Origin: Acanthacorydalis orientalis | Lineage: Eukaryota; Arthropoda; Insecta; Megaloptera; Corydalidae | Length of the DNA stretch: 64,000 nt | Direction of reading: 5' to 3' | Assembly: GCA_034766995.1 (NCBI GenBank) | Contig: CM068318.1 | Span: 7,327,001-7,391,000 of the forward strand | In this document: piece after piece, positions 61,681 through 64,000 of the stretch | Position numbering within the stretch: position 1 is the first letter of the stretch | How the letters are laid out: every line of letters begins with the position of its first letter | Made by a program: the position numbers and the translations under genes | Notes under the pieces: model-generated | Told to the model about the DNA's origin: nothing | The model's database searches: none | What the model saw: only the letters and a program-made list of their open reading frames with translations

Positions 61681-62150
61681 GTCGACATTTTGACTATCGC
61701 CGGCATACGCTCCGTATGCACGGTAACATATCATTGCGGTTTGCCACAGCGGAACTTCAAATAGCCAAAGTTGGTGTGTTCGGTTCATTATCCAAGTTTG
61801 AAGACTTGCTAATCAAGGAAGCGGCGGGAACGGGAAGCAATTTCTGCTCTAAAATGGATCGCATAATCTATCCCAACGCTATGATCTTGATATAAACATA
61901 AAACATTGCGCGGAGACGGTACGCACAGACCGAGATGGAAGTTTCCGAACGCGTTCAATGTGTGTATGGCCTGTTCGTTCTTGCGCCGTTACTTAATAAT
62001 ATCTGAAACTTTGTGTCATTGATACGCATAAAGGAGTGTGTAAGGGTGTGCGTCGTGTTGTTTTCTTCGATCGAGATGTAGCTACCGAATCGCCGGTTCA
62101 ATAATGTAAGACTATCTCTTACGAATAAGTGTCTTCGAGATTGTTGAACT
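61681..62150. other. CpG-containing patch
   Basis: Higher GC (gccggcatacgctccg, gaagcggcgggaacggg, cgcggagacggtacgc). A 67-codon minus-strand frame (62,158-61,955) overlaps but has no recognisable domain. Candidate regulatory or exon sequence. Confidence 0.3.
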
Positions 62151-62347
62151 GATACCAATTTGATTTTATAATATGGTACAGAGGGTTAAACCACATATTG
62201 CAGCCAATATATTCGCTCTGGGTGTTTTATCACTTATTGTATACATTATAAAATCTATTTAAATGCACATTAGGTGAAAATATGACACTTTTTTTTCACG
62301 AAAAATCGTCAGATTTGAATACATTATATTAGATATTGAGATGGTAC

Positions 62348-62349
<2 letters not shown>
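62151..62349. other. AT-rich non-coding stretch
   Basis: Nothing recognised. Confidence 0.6.

Positions 62350-62385
<36 letters not shown>
62350..62385. repeat. (AT)18 microsatellite
   Basis: Uninterrupted AT units. Confidence 0.95.
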
Positions 62386-62389
<4 letters not shown>

Positions 62390-62697
62390 ACATGTATTTA
62401 AAAGAAATAATTCCACTTTTTTCGATTTTATATTATTTTTCAATCCTATTAAATTTTCTATAATATTTTGGTTATTTCTCGAATATATAAAAATATATAA
62501 TTGGCTTTATTGTCATTTTTAAATAGTTTTTCATCTATTTATTTATTTAATAACATTTTAAATTAATAAATATCAATCTTATCTTGACTTTAAAATTTTA
62601 ATAGTATTTTTGTTTATATATGAAAATAAATAATAATATTATTTAATTGGAAGGCGCATTGAATGCTCAGCAATTTTTTTAGGTTGAATACATGATT

Positions 62698-62702
62698 GTA
62701 TA

Positions 62703-62759
<57 letters not shown>
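62698..62759. repeat. (AT)n microsatellite
   Basis: About 60 bases with one G interruption near 62,708. Confidence 0.95.
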
Positions 62760-62761
<2 letters not shown>

Positions 62762-63664
62762 TTTTATTCAGAAAAACATGTATTGAGTAATTAATATCAA
62801 ACTTTATCAAATCAGCTTTTATTATTAGTTTAAAATAACGCCACTAAAAAAAATACAGAAAACATTCAAATCTTGGCAAGTAGATGATAAACAAAAAATA
62901 TTTTTTCTTCTAAATATCTATTTTAACACATTTTTTTAAAATAAGCTAAGCTAACATAAAGCTTTAGGTTAAAATATTTAGAAAACCATTAATGGAATTA
63001 AATCTAGAAATAATTTTCATTTATATACAAGAACAGATTTTTTCTGAATGAACACGATCTTTCATTATTCAATTCTACTCAATAGTTAACTGGATTTTTA
63101 TTCAATGATAAATTGAAATTTTTAAAATAGTTGATTTTTTAGGGACAACCGAGAAGTAGTTAATAATTGTTTGAAAATTTTAGTGTTATATTTAATATTG
63201 TCCCTAGTAGGAAAATTCATTTATCAAAAAATGAGAGTTAAATAAAATTATCAGGCATATTTAAGTGGATTATTTTTAAGAATATTGCAAATTAATGAAA
63301 GTAGATAATGATTTTCATGTGAAAAAAATTAAACTAGTACAATATATCTTTAAAAAACTCAAACAAATGAGAATTTATCTTCAGTTTCTACCACATTATT
63401 CTTGTATAAATATCTTATCTATCTCTGAAAATATGAAACATTCATAACCAGACTATTTTCCCTCTTTATGTATAAATACTATGTATAATAGAAAAATATT
63501 ATCTTAATCTTATATTCTATGAAACATTATATTTAGTAGACTTAATGCAATTATTTTAAATTTTTCAGATTCATTCCTGATAACTAATTACGGCGTAAGT
63601 ATTAAAAGAAACAAATATTGTAAAGGAGATCTCTCTATTACAGAAAATTTTATTATTACCTTCA
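62760..63664. other. AT-rich non-coding stretch
   Basis: Nothing recognised. Confidence 0.6.
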
Positions 63665-63728
63665 TATATATATATATATATATATATCAATCAAAGTAAG
63701 AACAAAAATGAGTTTCATTTTAATAAAT

Positions 63729-63769
<41 letters not shown>
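63665..63769. repeat. Two neighbouring (AT)n microsatellites
   Basis: TA units at 63,665-63,687 and 63,733-63,769 separated by 45 bases of unique sequence. The rest of the window to 64,000 is AT-rich without features. Confidence 0.9.
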
Positions 63770-63772
<3 letters not shown>

Positions 63773-64000
63773 GATATATAAAACGGATTGTTATTCTTCT
63801 TGATGTTTTTACCATCAAAACTCACCAATATTAATTAAAAATGTATGATATAAATACGTACATAATCATAAAAAAAGATATAGCGTTATAATAGACTCTC
63901 GTGACATTTATATAGACTCATTTATTTCGCATTCTTCTTTGATTCATGGCGTATTTTAAATATTCCAAGGTTTTATTATCTGTATTGTTCAGGAATGAAC

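Overview
The window is eukaryotic, AT-rich, non-coding DNA, most likely from an insect. The reasons are the very AT-rich background, about thirty long (AT)n microsatellites, decayed Tc1/mariner-superfamily transposons of the kinds common in insects, CpG-rich patches a few hundred bases long standing in the AT-rich background, and no sign of bacterial gene organisation. The patches recall AT-rich insect genomes such as Hymenoptera or aphids, but I cannot name the order from sequence alone. I find no intact protein-coding gene. Almost every open frame is a translated microsatellite (runs of Ile-Tyr), a translated satellite, or chance.

Left flank (1-26,610): AT-rich DNA with microsatellites, CpG-rich patches (about 1.2, 3.1, 8.1, 12.8, 14.9, 17.1, 18.4, 20.5 and 26.1 kb), a dead mellifera-type mariner (9,244-10,405, minus strand), a second dead Tc1/mariner-superfamily transposase (15,490-16,552, minus strand), a MITE-like element (19,521-20,032), several copies of a short dispersed repeat, a GC-rich hairpin block (21,150-21,235), and one candidate spliced exon (14,129-14,263).

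Centre (26,611-48,052): one uninterrupted 21.4-kb satellite array, the main feature of the window. The basic monomer is about 186 bp. Monomers occur in both orientations and form a higher-order repeat of 2.6-3.0 kb. Each higher-order unit holds two alternating dyads. Dyad A has a core of 3-8 tandem copies of an 18-bp, nearly palindromic unit (GATATGATATCCGCCGCG) flanked by mirror-image monomers. Dyad B is a second, more diverged inverted repeat. There are eight A cores and seven B centres. The last A core lies in the opposite orientation and its right arm mirrors a different monomer set, so the array ends in a fold-back. Shared variants sort the units into 1-2, 3-4 and 5-7, as expected for serial local duplication.

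Right flank (48,053-64,000): again AT-rich DNA with microsatellites, a second MITE-like copy (54,651-55,096), more short dispersed repeats, CpG-rich patches (52.5, 58.0, 59.0 and 61.7 kb), a 14-bp perfect inverted repeat (59,052-59,109) and a hairpin beside tRNA-like A and B boxes near 60.4 kb.

No genes act together here. The window reads as intergenic or intronic, possibly heterochromatin-adjacent, DNA built around a palindromic satellite. The satellite's structure is read directly from the sequence. Any role (centromeric, fold-back transposon derived, source of hairpin RNA) is inference.
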